52,740 bases of DNA from positions 1-52,740 of the IMG/VR virus record IMGVR_UViG_3300025127_000054; one strand, 5' to 3'. Below the pieces are notes generated by a model. That model ran no database searches and was not told the origin of the DNA. It saw nothing but the letters and a program-made list of their open reading frames with translations. This DNA is from a virus. Of the stretch, positions 14,009 to 25,800 are shown one piece after another (the first letter of the stretch is position 1; each line of letters begins with the position of its first letter). The position numbers and the translations under genes were made by a program.

Positions 14009-17000
14009 ACTGCAAGTGCTATTGCTCTAAAGTCTTTGATGATAGGTGAGTATGCCTGATTAGGTGATACGAATATAACTTTAATTTGATACTGGTCAAA
14101 ACTTAGTCCAGATACCTCATATTCATATTCATAAAATACTTCTCTTTCCGACGTTGCAGGTATTTTAGCACCTGTTGTTGGGAAAAATTCATAACCTAAT
14201 TGTTGTATTGGATCTGTTGATCCAACTGGACGTACTCTATATAGCACCTTAATCTCACTGCCTGTTGGACGGTATCCACTGAAGTATATTTTAATAGATC
14301 CAGAGGCATTTACAAGGTTTGCAACACGAGTAATATACACAGCATCATGTTCATCACCAACAGATAGTTTAGCAGTATTACTATTGGTTGGTTTATTGAT
14401 TCTATTTGATACACATGTAATTGACATTCTATCAGTATCAATGACTGGTGATAGAGTTGTCACTCCACTGGTCATTGTAAGATCCATTCTGAATGACTTA
14501 GCACCACTAAGTTCAGATGATTCATTGATACCTGAGCATATTAGAGAAGGTGCCAATAAAGGATTATCTTCACTTAATATTATATCGCTGAATACACCAT
14601 CATTAGAGAATGATGATTCTAGAACTTGATTACCATCATTGATTGATGTACCACTGATAGTATTAATTCTTGCAGCAAGACCAGTTTTAGGAAGTAACAT
14701 TCTTTCAATCTGAGGTACTAAGATCTCATATTGAATATTTTGTGTTGCGACTGTATTAATTCCACCACCCACAATACCAAGTCTAGCAATAGAACTGGTT
14801 GTGATTTCATAACTGTCAAGAGTTGGATTCATAATACCAGTATGTGTCTTGTTGATTTCTGTTAAAGGAATACCATCAAGGTTATAACATTCAATAACTG
14901 TTTCGTCAGCATGAGATCTTCCAGTTGTACCGTTTAATCCCCTCTCATGAACAGTTATTGTTTTACCATCAGTACTGATTGCACTGTAGGATACAATTTC
15001 AGCAAATGTAGCAGCAAGACCTTGAGTAGAATTCCAAATTCTAGCATAGCCAGGATTACTTGCACTTATTGCTGCACCATTAATAATCTTATGGAATGCA
15101 GTTGCATCATTAACAGAGACCGATGTATCACTAGCAGATATAGATGCAGTCAAGTAAGTTGGTGATACTTCTGATTCTACATTTTCTACAGTAACATTAT
15201 TCAACGGATCATGCATACCATGATTACTATGGAATATTTTTACTTTTCTTTGAGTTGTAGCATATGTTGGTGTTGCATCAGGGAAAGCAGGTTGTATAGC
15301 ACCACTTGATACTGCGTCTCCTGCAGGAACAAAGTTAGTTCCTGAACTAGGAAGTGTTGTTTGCTGACTTGCAGTACCACCACCTGCACCATCTCCTGTA
15401 ATAGTCTCACTATTTGAGAATGCTTTAGAAGCATAGTTTATAGCAAGAGTTGTGCTGTTTGTGACAGCAGTGATAGTAGCAGTAGCACCTGATGTGCCTC
15501 CTGTAATTACGTCTCCGATTGCATAACCAGATGTAGCAGCAACAGTTAATGTAGCAGTTGTTTTAGATGAAACAATGCCATTTGTAGTAGAAGAACCTTG
15601 TACGAATGTTCCTGTAATATCTTTGATAGTTAACTGTACACCCTGTGTAGTATCGACAAACGAAGCAATTGTACCTTGTGCTAATGATGTCTTCTGATAG
15701 ATACGAGCACCTATTGTATAAGGAGTAGTTGCAATCTGTGAGTTCATATTCAATACAATTTCTGGTACGAATGTTTGAATAGGATCTCTTCTTAATAAGA
15801 GTTTACCACCATTACCTTCTTCAAGTGAAATGTTATTTAAAACTAATTTACTACTTGCAGTATTGTTAAAGTCTGCTCTATAGATTGCAAATTTAAGATC
15901 TTCATACTGGTCTGCAGTCCATGTAGATGCGTTCTGTGATTTGAATAGAACACCTGCATATGGTTGCTCAGATATAGTTCTGTCACCAGTAATATCAATT
16001 TCACCCATTCTTGATATCCAAATCTTATATGAGTTAGAGTCAGATAAAAGAACGAAACAATGTTCAATTGACTGTGGGATGTAAACTGGTGCTCTAAATG
16101 TAAATTTAGTTGCAACAGCACCTGTCTCAGATATCTGAATATCTGCAGGTTCTTTAGTGACATCAGAGAATGGTAGAATACTTGTTGTTGGATATCCATT
16201 TTCCATTGTTCTAATTTGCATAGAAACAGGAATGTTTGTATCCTTAGTATTAAAGTAAACATCTACAGATGTTATGAATACTCCACCAGTTTCATCACTA
16301 ATGAATGACTGTGCAAGAGGGTCATACCAACCGATTTGTCTTGTCTCAGTTCTAGTAGAACGAACTGTTCTATCTTGAGTAACTGTATCACGAACAACTT
16401 CAGCGTTTCTAACAGCAAGAACATTTTCACGGACTCTATTAAGAGTTCCTTTTGCTTCGTATTCTACTTCAGCAGATGAATCTACTGCTCCTGCTAATCT
16501 TGAATCTTCTTGAGAAGTGGTCAATCTCATTGTTCTTGTACCAGTTCTCCATCTTGGATTACCAGGTACATTTGTTGGAGGAATAAAGAATGAACCTCTT
16601 AACTTACCAAAACGGTCAGATACTAATCTACGATCTTTAATAACTGCTTTAGCACCAGATGTTCCGATAATAACTTCACCAACTTGGAAATTACCAAAGA
16701 ATTGTCCAGTTGCTTGGTTTGCACTTGCTGCTAAATCTATGTTTAGAATTGCAGTTGTAGATGCATAAGATGAAGGTAATACACTATCATCATATGGATT
16801 GTATGCAAATGTTGCATTAGGTGTTGCTACTCTGAATCTAGCACCAGATGTTTGACCTATAACTGTCTCACCAATAACAAAAGGTGTTGAGTTTGTACGA
16901 TTATCTGTTGATGGATCTTTAATAAGTTCAACGACTTTAGGAGTAATGTATTCATCAATTGATCTTCCATCGAAGAAAGCATATACTCTTGTTCTTGGTT

Positions 17001-20000
17001 TTAGTCTTTCAACTACAAACTTAACGTTTCTAGATCTAATCCAAGGAATAACTGTGGTTGAAACAATACTATCTCCTAATGATCTACGATCTATTCTAGG
17101 TATAACTCTTGATCTTACACCTGTTCTTGTTTGTCCAGTTGTAACTTCAATATCAGTTATTCTATTAACACGACGCATACCACGACCACCCCAAACATCA
17201 GGTCTTGGTGATCTACCGATATCCTCTTCTAACCATCCAGAGTTTCTTTGAACTCTTGAACCAATAACTCTTTCAGTTGTCCACTGATCTCTCCACGCAC
17301 CCCATTGGATAGGAGCAAAACCATTTTGATCAAGATTCATTTCAGATGATACCGCTTGGAAATCACCTTCTACTTGTGTTACTTGAACTGGAAGTCTCTG
17401 TGTATCTAACCAGTCATCAGATGCAGGAGTTAAATCAATACGTCCAATGTAAGTAAATACGTTGAATGGGTTGATGTTCTCAACTCTAGAAGCATATGGT
17501 TGATCAATAATCTTTAGTTCTGTATATGGCAGAGTAATTAGAGGACCAGTTGCTTGGAAATTAGTTGATAGTGAATTATTAATCTCAAGACCTATGTTTG
17601 TAGTGTAGTGAGATGCTCTAGCATAACCTTGTTTGAAATCTAATGCAGCACTAAAGTCTTCGTTTTGTGTGTCTGACTTACCGTGATCTGAAAAATCATC
17701 TACAATAAAACCATTCTTAAGACGGTCTTTGCCATCTGCGTCTATAATCTTGGTATTATAAGTATCAGTCTCTAATAAGTTTAACGAAGTATAGTATTCT
17801 ACTTGATCTAATCTACGTTCTATACCACCGATATCACGCATGGTATAACGTTTGTTATCAGATCTCACTATCGCAACATCTGCTTCAGGATCAAAACCAT
17901 ATGGTTTATGATTTATGACTGCTAAGAGCATACCATCTTTTAAATCATCTGGTTCTAAAGGTCTTTCAGCAGATTTACCTTTGATAATTTGGAACTCACC
18001 ATCAGGAGATATGAATGCTTTGTCAGTTCTTGGTAGATACCAATCAAAATCACAACGCATACTTGTATTGATTTTAGGAACGTCAAAGACTGTAGCAGTA
18101 GGAGTACCACTTACATTGAATAATCTTGAATTAAAATCAAATGTAGATGCTTGAACATATGCAGGTGATGCAACTGTTCCAGTTCCAGTATATAAATTCC
18201 TAACACCTGGTCTAAAGTCCAGATAATCTGCCATAAATTTGACACCAAAGAACGGAATATCACTATAATCTGTAGAAAGATATGACTGACCTCCAAAGTA
18301 ATCGCCAGTCGCAGAGTGTGTGTAGTAATCAATAACTACTTTTAATTTTCTAAGAGGAACTGCAACACCTTTCTTTCTTACAATCTTAGAAATATCGTAT
18401 ATAAATCCAGTTTGATTTACTTCAAGGAAGTAGTTATCAGTAACAACTTTAGATCCTGCAATAATTGATCCTGCAGAGTCATTGATAATAGCACTAATAG
18501 CAATACCACTGCTATTAACACCATTGATAGTTTCACCTGCAACAAATACTCCTTCAAGATATACTAATGATAGTGTCAAACTACCTGAAGCAAAGTCAAT
18601 AACTTTTGCTCTTGCCTTAGAAGTTGCACCTGTTACAATAGTACCAGTAGCAAAGAATGTTGGTTCTACAATAGTGACAGAAGGTAATACTGGATCTGCA
18701 TCATCAAATGATTCATATACAGCATGTAATCTATAACAGTCTGATACACCTAAAGATATTTCTCTATCTTCAATACGTGTACCAAATAAGTTAGAGTAAG
18801 TTAAATTATAATTTTGCTTGTCTAAATTTTGTATAGTCTTATTAACCTTCATAACAAACATCTGATTTTCAGTCTTTGTTTTTCTGGTTGCTATATTCTT
18901 AGATATTGTAGCAGTAACTTTTACAGATGTAATTGATGTTAAGTTTTCAACCTGTAAAGTAGTTTGTTCAGATGATGTAAAGGTTGTATAACCAATAGTA
19001 CCAGATGATGATGTGTTTAGAGGTATCTCAGCACCTACAGCATAAGAACTGTTTGATCCTGCTAATACAACTATAGTATAGTTTTCATTTGTAATAGAAG
19101 CAAACTGTTCATTTTCTGGAAGAGTAATTGATATAGAGTTAGAAGATACTGTTTGTGCATCAAATGTTCTTCTGACAGTCATAGATTCATCAGAAATTGA
19201 TTTGATATACTTCTTAGGCATTGGACTAAGAAGATCTGCATTTTCTACTTCAAATAGTTTTGCACGGTATCTTAATAATGCAGTATATGTACCTGCAGAA
19301 GGAGCAGCAGTAGGATCTACTTTGACTGTTTGTCCTGTAGCTGATGTATAATCAAATATAGATGATATACCTGTTGTAGGTAATGCATTAGGATCTACCT
19401 TATCTACATCAACATATTGTGTATTATTGAAATATAATCTATCGCCAGGTCTTAAATCTAAAGCAAAGTTTGATTGTAAACCAGTAATTTTTTCTGCACT
19501 ACCTGTAGCATCATATGTAAATGTACTACCTTGTACAACTGCAACATCTTCAAGAATAATATCAGCACTAAACTCTACAGCAGATGTGCTTTCATCTCTT
19601 GCTACAAGTTGTCTTGCATCAGAGAAGTTATAATAGTGAATATTATTAACTGTATCTAAATTTAATCCATCAACAGTTATCATTTCACCTGCTTGGAACT
19701 GACCTTCAACTTGATACAAGTCAATATGATCAGCAGAGAATGTTTCTGTGACGTATCCTCTTGCACCAGATGTAGCACCAACAACTTGAGAACCTGCAGT
19801 TACACTAACTGAAGCTGCCATATCCAAAATGGTAAACATTTGAATATCAAACAATACTGTCTTATAAACATCATCTGCATCACCAAATGTTGCGTCTAAA
19901 TTTTGAGAATATTCACACGATAATATACGAGCATAACCTATAATATTACCTGCACCTGTACCTGGTGAACTTGTAAATGCATCTCTTATCTGAGCAACTT

Positions 20001-21252
20001 GATATGCATTAGCTAATGAAGAACCTGTAGCATTAGGAAATCCATATATGTTGTTTACATTTACAAAGTTTCCAACCTCAAAAGGTATATTTACATTCTG
20101 TGCAGACTGTGTATCTCTTGGTTTTTCTAAGTCAACATATGTTGGAGATAAAGTAGAAACTCTATATCCTTTTACATATGCAGTACCAGGACCAAACTCA
20201 ACTGCATACATGTTTTCTGCAGTGGTATTACCTTGAGATGTTGTAGAACCTACAGCATAAACACCATTATTAAATGTATTATCTAAGTTCTCTCTAATAT
20301 TAATGTCAAAATCTTTTACAACGTAATCACCAGATTCCTCAAAGGTTCTGGTTGCCATTGTTTTTTCTAATTCACTATATGCACTACGATCTACTAACTG
20401 TTCTACTTTAGAGTTATTGATACGTAATAGTTCAATAAAGTCTTTATCAGCATCATCTGTAAGAAGTTTCTTAACTAAATTTGTGGTGATTCTAAATCTA
20501 TGAGAACCAGGAGCAGCATAGTTAGATGTTCCTGCAGCATTATCGTTGAGGCTAAGGTCATCTTCTGGGGTGATGATTGACTCTTGAATATCAAGTCCGA
20601 TACGATAGGAGGGGTTGGTTCCATACTGATCTAATAGAATGTATTGATAAGGTACATCAACAAAGAAACCTCTAATAAAGTAAACACCATCTTGAACATA
20701 TGCAACAGAACCAGTCTGTAATGCACCTGTAGGTAATAACTGTGCAAATGGTGATCCAACTTCAATCAAAGTTGTACCGAAAGTTATTTCAGTATCAGTA
20801 ATTAACTGTTCATTGTTGGAAAATGATTGTTGTGTATTTCCTGTACCACCTGATTCAATATACTTAACATATAATGTGATATAACCTTTTGTAGATACGG
20901 TATCAGAAATACTATATAATACTTTTGCTTTGACTCCTGATGTCAAACCAGTAATAATTTTATCTGTAAGTTGAGATCTATACAATTCAACGTCAGCACC
21001 CAAGAAAGACTCTTGAACTAAGATACAGTCAACGTTTAAGTCATAACCAACTTGACCTGGTATAACCATTGCACCATCTTTGAATAGATGTGCACCAACG
21101 TTTTCAACCTGATTCTGCAAGATACTTTGCATCGAAGTAAGTTCTCTTGCCTGTATTGGAAAACCAGGACGGAACAGTACTCGATAAAAGTTCTTCGTTT
21201 TATCAAAGTCGTCGTAATACGGTGTTACGTTTAAATTAGTATTTTGTGCCAT
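14005..21252 (-). CDS. DUF4815-type baseplate/tail structural protein (2415 aa)
   Basis: The N-terminus (NVTPYYDDFDKTKNFYRVLF, then RPGFPIQARELTSMQSILQN) matches the DUF4815 family of large tail proteins of marine T4-like phages. Further recognisable segments are VIPWIRSRNVKFVVERLKPR with TRVYAFFDGRSI (~1400-1432), YDPLAQSF...GGVFITSVDVYFNTKD (~1638-1670), and a C-terminal beta domain ending IIKDFRAIALAV. Between these are repeated GExVxGxTSGAxA beta modules (~900, ~1490, ~1900) and a SATDTSVSVND-like module near 2050. It follows gp8 with a 1-nt TAATG overlap, the position of T4 gp9/gp10. It probably forms peripheral baseplate or fibre-base structure. Exact equivalence to a T4 gene is not established. 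Confidence 0.85.
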   Translation of the reverse strand: MAQNTNLNVTPYYDDFDKTKNFYRVLFRPGFPIQARELTSMQSILQNQVENVGAHLFKDGAMVIPGQVGYDLNVDCILVQESFLGADVELYRSQLTDKIITGLTSGVKAKVLYSISDTVSTKGYITLYVKYIESGGTGNTQQSFSNNEQLITDTEITFGTTLIEVGSPFAQLLPTGALQTGSVAYVQDGVYFIRGFFVDVPYQYILLDQYGTNPSYRIGLDIQESIITPEDDLSLNDNAAGTSNYAAPGSHRFRITTNLVKKLLTDDADKDFIELLRINNSKVEQLVDRSAYSELEKTMATRTFEESGDYVVKDFDINIRENLDNTFNNGVYAVGSTTSQGNTTAENMYAVEFGPGTAYVKGYRVSTLSPTYVDLEKPRDTQSAQNVNIPFEVGNFVNVNNIYGFPNATGSSLANAYQVAQIRDAFTSSPGTGAGNIIGYARILSCEYSQNLDATFGDADDVYKTVLFDIQMFTILDMAASVSVTAGSQVVGATSGARGYVTETFSADHIDLYQVEGQFQAGEMITVDGLNLDTVNNIHYYNFSDARQLVARDESTSAVEFSADIILEDVAVVQGSTFTYDATGSAEKITGLQSNFALDLRPGDRLYFNNTQYVDVDKVDPNALPTTGISSIFDYTSATGQTVKVDPTAAPSAGTYTALLRYRAKLFEVENADLLSPMPKKYIKSISDESMTVRRTFDAQTVSSNSISITLPENEQFASITNENYTIVVLAGSNSSYAVGAEIPLNTSSSGTIGYTTFTSSEQTTLQVENLTSITSVKVTATISKNIATRKTKTENQMFVMKVNKTIQNLDKQNYNLTYSNLFGTRIEDREISLGVSDCYRLHAVYESFDDADPVLPSVTIVEPTFFATGTIVTGATSKARAKVIDFASGSLTLSLVYLEGVFVAGETINGVNSSGIAISAIINDSAGSIIAGSKVVTDNYFLEVNQTGFIYDISKIVRKKGVAVPLRKLKVVIDYYTHSATGDYFGGQSYLSTDYSDIPFFGVKFMADYLDFRPGVRNLYTGTGTVASPAYVQASTFDFNSRLFNVSGTPTATVFDVPKINTSMRCDFDWYLPRTDKAFISPDGEFQIIKGKSAERPLEPDDLKDGMLLAVINHKPYGFDPEADVAIVRSDNKRYTMRDIGGIERRLDQVEYYTSLNLLETDTYNTKIIDADGKDRLKNGFIVDDFSDHGKSDTQNEDFSAALDFKQGYARASHYTTNIGLEINNSLSTNFQATGPLITLPYTELKIIDQPYASRVENINPFNVFTYIGRIDLTPASDDWLDTQRLPVQVTQVEGDFQAVSSEMNLDQNGFAPIQWGAWRDQWTTERVIGSRVQRNSGWLEEDIGRSPRPDVWGGRGMRRVNRITDIEVTTGQTRTGVRSRVIPRIDRRSLGDSIVSTTVIPWIRSRNVKFVVERLKPRTRVYAFFDGRSIDEYITPKVVELIKDPSTDNRTNSTPFVIGETVIGQTSGARFRVATPNATFAYNPYDDSVLPSSYASTTAILNIDLAASANQATGQFFGNFQVGEVIIGTSGAKAVIKDRRLVSDRFGKLRGSFFIPPTNVPGNPRWRTGTRTMRLTTSQEDSRLAGAVDSSAEVEYEAKGTLNRVRENVLAVRNAEVVRDTVTQDRTVRSTRTETRQIGWYDPLAQSFISDETGGVFITSVDVYFNTKDTNIPVSMQIRTMENGYPTTSILPFSDVTKEPADIQISETGAVATKFTFRAPVYIPQSIEHCFVLLSDSNSYKIWISRMGEIDITGDRTISEQPYAGVLFKSQNASTWTADQYEDLKFAIYRADFNNTASSKLVLNNISLEEGNGGKLLLRRDPIQTFVPEIVLNMNSQIATTPYTIGARIYQKTSLAQGTIASFVDTTQGVQLTIKDITGTFVQGSSTTNGIVSSKTTATLTVAATSGYAIGDVITGGTSGATATITAVTNSTTLAINYASKAFSNSETITGDGAGGGTASQQTTLPSSGTNFVPAGDAVSSGAIQPAFPDATPTYATTQRKVKIFHSNHGMHDPLNNVTVENVESEVSPTYLTASISASDTSVSVNDATAFHKIINGAAISASNPGYARIWNSTQGLAATFAEIVSYSAISTDGKTITVHERGLNGTTGRSHADETVIECYNLDGIPLTEINKTHTGIMNPTLDSYEITTSSIARLGIVGGGINTVATQNIQYEILVPQIERMLLPKTGLAARINTISGTSINDGNQVLESSFSNDGVFSDIILSEDNPLLAPSLICSGINESSELSGAKSFRMDLTMTSGVTTLSPVIDTDRMSITCVSNRINKPTNSNTAKLSVGDEHDAVYITRVANLVNASGSIKIYFSGYRPTGSEIKVLYRVRPVGSTDPIQQLGYEFFPTTGAKIPATSEREVFYEYEYEVSGLSFDQYQIKVIFVSPNQAYSPIIKDFRAIALAV

Positions 21253-22784
21253 TAGAACTCGATTACGATTTTAATATCTTCTACTTGGTCGTTCGCACGA
21301 CTGATTGCTCGCCTATTATCTATGTAAACAACGTCACCGCTATTTGACTCGATTTCAGGTTTAGCATACCCATTGTTAAATTTCATACCTAAGTCATACT
21401 CTGTATTGTTGATTGTTCTTGCTGATGAGTTAGGAACAGCAGGGAAGTTTACGTCTGGAGCACCAGCCGCACCTGATGTTGCACCACTTACAACGTTTGA
21501 ACCATCAAATTCATTTTGTGTACCAGTAACTTCTGGGAAGATACCATCAACTGCGTTTTGATAATATTTCAAAACTTTAGTTGTAGCATTCCATGAGATT
21601 ACTCGTGCTCTTGCAGTCACGTTTGTACCACCAACAACTCTTGTTTGTGTGATAATTTCGTCAGGAACGTAATTACCTTGGAATGTTGGAGAGAAAATAA
21701 CCGCTTTTGTTGCAGAAACTGTCAAGTCAGAAAGAAGTTCTGCAGTACCATACTTAAGAGGATTAGTAATTAAACCAATTCTTCTGTAGTCGTTATCAAC
21801 TGGGAAGTCTCCTGCACCCTCATCATATGAGAGTTTAGCGTTGATCATGGTTCTAAAAGCACCAAGTTCAACAACTGAGTCCTTACCATGTCCGCCAGGT
21901 GGTGGAATGATAACATCAACTTGTCCACCAGTACCAGTACCGATACCAGTTATGTTGTCTACACTGATTTTACCGAATGTATATCCAGTACCACCAGATG
22001 TTACAGTAGCAGATATAATCTTACCACCGTCAATAACAATAGAAACACGACCACCAGTTCCATCACCGTTGATCGCTACATTATCGTAGGTACCATTGTT
22101 GTAACCAGACCCAGCTGCGTTAATAACAACAGTATCGACTTCACCTGCGACTGCGTTGGTTTGAACAGCAGCGTTGGTGAATACTGGCATGTAGTCGTTT
22201 GAGAAAAACTTAAGAACGCTTGCAACTGGAATAGTGTACATGTACTTCCAACGATACCCATCGCCAGTAGTAATGATGCTAGTGCTAGTACCAGTAGGCT
22301 CGACAGTGCTAGGCTTGCCATTTGGATCGGACGGAGAAGTTCCATTGTAGATTGCTTTATATACTTGATACTGAGAGTTTACGACATAAAAATCAGAGTC
22401 GTAAAGTTTAGTCGCACCAGAAGCAGCAGTTTTACTAGGTGAGTAATCATGACGATACATGTCATAGGTAAAACCTAATCCACCAGTAGTTTGTTCTGGG
22501 GATACCCAGTCAATTCTACGAACAACCTGCACGGTATCTGAAGCCAGCACTCTTTTTAGGGATACCATGTCATCATAAGAACCAGAAAACTCTGAGAATG
22601 AATCCACTGCCTGAGGCGGTGAGTTTTCATTATCCCATGTTTGTGGTCTACCAATGAAAAGATATAACCTATCTCTTGTTGCACCCGCAACCGTATCACT
22701 CTCGGTTGCATTAGGACCTTCAAGTGCCTTTATGAACTTTTGTGCTGAAAAAATTCTAAATTGGTCTGTTAATAGAGCTGCCAT
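21252..22784 (-). CDS. gp8: Baseplate wedge protein, gp8-like
   Basis: The 510-aa product resembles T4 gp8 (334 aa) at both ends. The N-terminal part has RDRLYLFIGRPQTWDNENSP, VVRRIDWVSPE and TGDGYRWKYMYTIPVASVLK; the C-terminal part has DYRRIGLITNPL and GDVVYIDNRRAISRANDQVE followed by DIKIVIEF. gp8 is a wedge component that contacts gp6, gp7 and gp10 in T4. Additional length comes from GSGYNNGTYD...GGTGYTFG beta repeats (~224-300) and a GNYVPDEIITQTRVVGGTN module (~360-420). A late promoter and an AGGAGGAC sequence lie upstream. Confidence 0.93.
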   Translation of the reverse strand: MAALLTDQFRIFSAQKFIKALEGPNATESDTVAGATRDRLYLFIGRPQTWDNENSPPQAVDSFSEFSGSYDDMVSLKRVLASDTVQVVRRIDWVSPEQTTGGLGFTYDMYRHDYSPSKTAASGATKLYDSDFYVVNSQYQVYKAIYNGTSPSDPNGKPSTVEPTGTSTSIITTGDGYRWKYMYTIPVASVLKFFSNDYMPVFTNAAVQTNAVAGEVDTVVINAAGSGYNNGTYDNVAINGDGTGGRVSIVIDGGKIISATVTSGGTGYTFGKISVDNITGIGTGTGGQVDVIIPPPGGHGKDSVVELGAFRTMINAKLSYDEGAGDFPVDNDYRRIGLITNPLKYGTAELLSDLTVSATKAVIFSPTFQGNYVPDEIITQTRVVGGTNVTARARVISWNATTKVLKYYQNAVDGIFPEVTGTQNEFDGSNVVSGATSGAAGAPDVNFPAVPNSSARTINNTEYDLGMKFNNGYAKPEIESNSGDVVYIDNRRAISRANDQVEDIKIVIEF

Positions 22785-22800
22785 TGTATGTGACTATTAT

Positions 22801-22808
22801 GTCCTCCT
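22801..22808 (-). promoter_or_regulatory. Strong Shine-Dalgarno-like AGGAGGAC upstream of gp8
   Basis: AGGAGGAC matches the anti-Shine-Dalgarno core well but ends 16 nt before the gp8 ATG at 22784, farther than the usual 5-9 nt. No other in-frame ATG, GTG or TTG is evident at the optimal distance, so either long spacing is used or the match is incidental. Confidence 0.4.
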
Positions 22809-22811
22809 GTT

Positions 22812-22819
22812 TATTTATG
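22812..22819 (-). promoter_or_regulatory. T4-type late promoter CATAAATA for gp8
   Basis: CATAAATA lies immediately after the stop of the 1445-aa gene, 28 nt before the gp8 start, in the short intergenic gap. Confidence 0.75.
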
Positions 22820-22820
22820 C

Positions 22821-25800
22821 CTATTTCGATCGAACTATTGCAGAATATTCGATACTCTTAATTCTATAAGAGGCACCGCCATTTCCGTTGATAAGTTCTC
22901 CACCTAAAACTGCCTGTGCAGCAGCGTTAGCACCAGTAGTATCACTGGCATTATTAGTGAATGTAACTGTAGGATGTAAGGCATAAGTTCCATCTACAGT
23001 TTGTGGAATACCATATCCACCATTGTTTATAGTAATTGATGCAACCTGATCTCCTGCAGCAGTCATTACTACAGTACCAGTTGCTTGTATATCACCTGTA
23101 TTTTCTATTGCTACAGTAGGAACTGCAGTATAGTTAGTACCCACATTTGTAATCACAAAGTCAACAATAGTATTCTTTTGTGAGAACTCATAAAGATAAC
23201 CTGCAATACCAACATTTATATTATTAGTATTGAAAGGTATAACATCCTTAACTTGTAATACACCTGTTGAAGGTATCCAAGAAACAACAGTTGCTTGTAC
23301 ACCAGATACAGAACCACTAACTATTTCGTTAGTAGAGAAGTTCTGTCCATTACCAGTTGTTTGATCTAATGTTATATTAATCAGTGCAGTGTGTTCAACA
23401 CCCTCTGATAATCCACCTGCAGCAGTAATTGTTGCAAACTTAAATGGTACATCACCATCTTTGATGTTATCACCAACTTGGAATAGAGTTGTGTTAGTAC
23501 CACCCTGTGTTTCTTCAATACCATAAAGTGAATTGTATATACCACCATCAAGTGCAATTTGATTTGCATATGTGGTATTAGCATTACTTAAATCTGGAAT
23601 ACCATCAGGTGCACCAGTTGGTATAATATCTTCAAAAGATCTATCTGCTAATACAGATAGAGGTTCTGTCAATAGATCGATAGAAGAACCTGCAGTTGTA
23701 AGAATTACATGTGGTAATACTCCTGCAGCAGAACTATCTGCAACTCCACCATCAAATTGTACGATAGCATCTTCAGTTGCTGCTCTACCACCATCGATAA
23801 ATGCTAGTTCATCAACTTCAAAGGTAACAAGTAATTCTCTTGTATTAGCATCCCAATCATATACTTTAGCAACTTTGTTATTTTGGTTTTCAACTTTTCT
23901 AATAACTCTATCACCAACATTAAATTTGTAGAGTGATACACCATTAGAATCATTTTGACCAGGATCTAATATAACTCTTTGATCATAGTTAAAGTTTACA
24001 CCACGTGTTAGACCAGTAAATTTACCTGCAGATTTAGAAGTATAACTTATTGTTTCTCTATTAAGAATGATTGATCCAGAGCCAGGATATACGTCAGTAG
24101 AATCAACAAATATGCTTGTATCAGAAGCTGTGACACTCTTAACTAATCCAGTTAAGTAAATTGCAGAAGAGTTAAATGCCTGTCTTGCTCTAGTTTTACG
24201 TTTTAATTGTACTAATTTTGTGAAGATAATATTAGGTACAGAAGTATATCCTGTGCCTGGTTCAGTAATATTAATACCTGTTATAGAACCTTGTGATATA
24301 GTTGCCTCTGCCTTTGCACCTATACCTCCACCACCAGTAATAAGAATATAAGGAGGTTCTTGATAGAACTCACCTGGATTAACAATAGAAACACCTGTAA
24401 CTTTACCTAAAGTATCAATCTCAGCAGCACCTTGTGCACCTTGTCCACCACCACCTTCAAAAATAAGTGTTGGAGGAGTTGCATAACTTCTACCTGCATT
24501 TAATAAAGATAAACCTGTAACTGTTTGGACTATAGGACTACCAGTACCACCAGTTCCTTGACCACCTAAAATTCTTGCTTGTGCAGGACCGAAATAATTA
24601 TCACCAAACTTTGTCATCTTGATATAATCAATTTGACCTGCGTTAGTTGTACTTAAAACAACATTACCTTCAGCACCTTCTGGGAAGTTAATTGCTAATG
24701 GAGGAACTGTTCCTCCTTCAAATATAGGCACACCATAATACTTGGGACCTATAGCATAAGGATATGATGGATTACCTGCAGCATCCTCAGTCATATAATA
24801 TGCATAAGTTCCATTTGGATATTCTGGGGTTTGTGAGAATCTACCATTATAAGCATCCAAAGTTCCTACAACTGCTAAGTATTTCCAGTTACTTGTAGTA
24901 CCACTTGTATGTGTGGGTGCAGTACCACCTGAACTTATTGATGCAGTTGCTTCGTAAATATATCCTGCGTTTCTTACAGTATTATACTGAACATAATTTG
25001 CTGAACTTGACCATGCAGCAGACTCATCAAAGATATAATCATTAACAAGGTCTCCTAATTGATAACCTCTATTAACTAATCTTAGTCCCATACCTGCAGT
25101 GATATAAGCAAAGACATATAGATTACCTGGTGCATCTACAGGAACTGTAAAACGTACTTCTCTCTGTGTGGTAGCACTATTGAATAAACTTACCCATGTT
25201 TGATATGGTCTTTGTGATCCATCAATCCAATATTCTACACCTTGCCCTGAATAAAGATATGCACTATCTCCAACTAATCCTGCATGCCAGCCATCACTCG
25301 TAGTCGATATGAATAGATGTTGAGATGGAGCATTTGAAGAATCTAGTTGATTGAAGACATAGGTCTTTCCTCTATCCAAAGACAAGAAGGTAGGAGATGC
25401 TCCATCAAAAAGAAATTTATTATTAGATACAGTCACAGCATAAGTCACTGTAGTAGCAGTAGTGACTATTGGTCTAGCACCTTGTAATTCTGGAGTAGTT
25501 CTTAATCTATATCCTGATCTTTCTCTAGCATATGTATTACCTGTCCTTCCATAAGGTCCGTAAATTGGATAACCATCAAATGACATACCCAATATTCTAG
25601 AATGTCCATTCGCATATCTTGAATAATCTAATGTAGCACCACTTCCATAGTATCCTTCAATATAATAAGTGTTGTTTACAACTCCTGCAGTACCAGTCTG
25701 TGTAGTACTATCAAGTGTCATATAACCTTCATCACCTGTAAACCCAGACATATATCTGTGGAACTGACAATAATAGTAAATTCTATTATTCTCATCTGGA

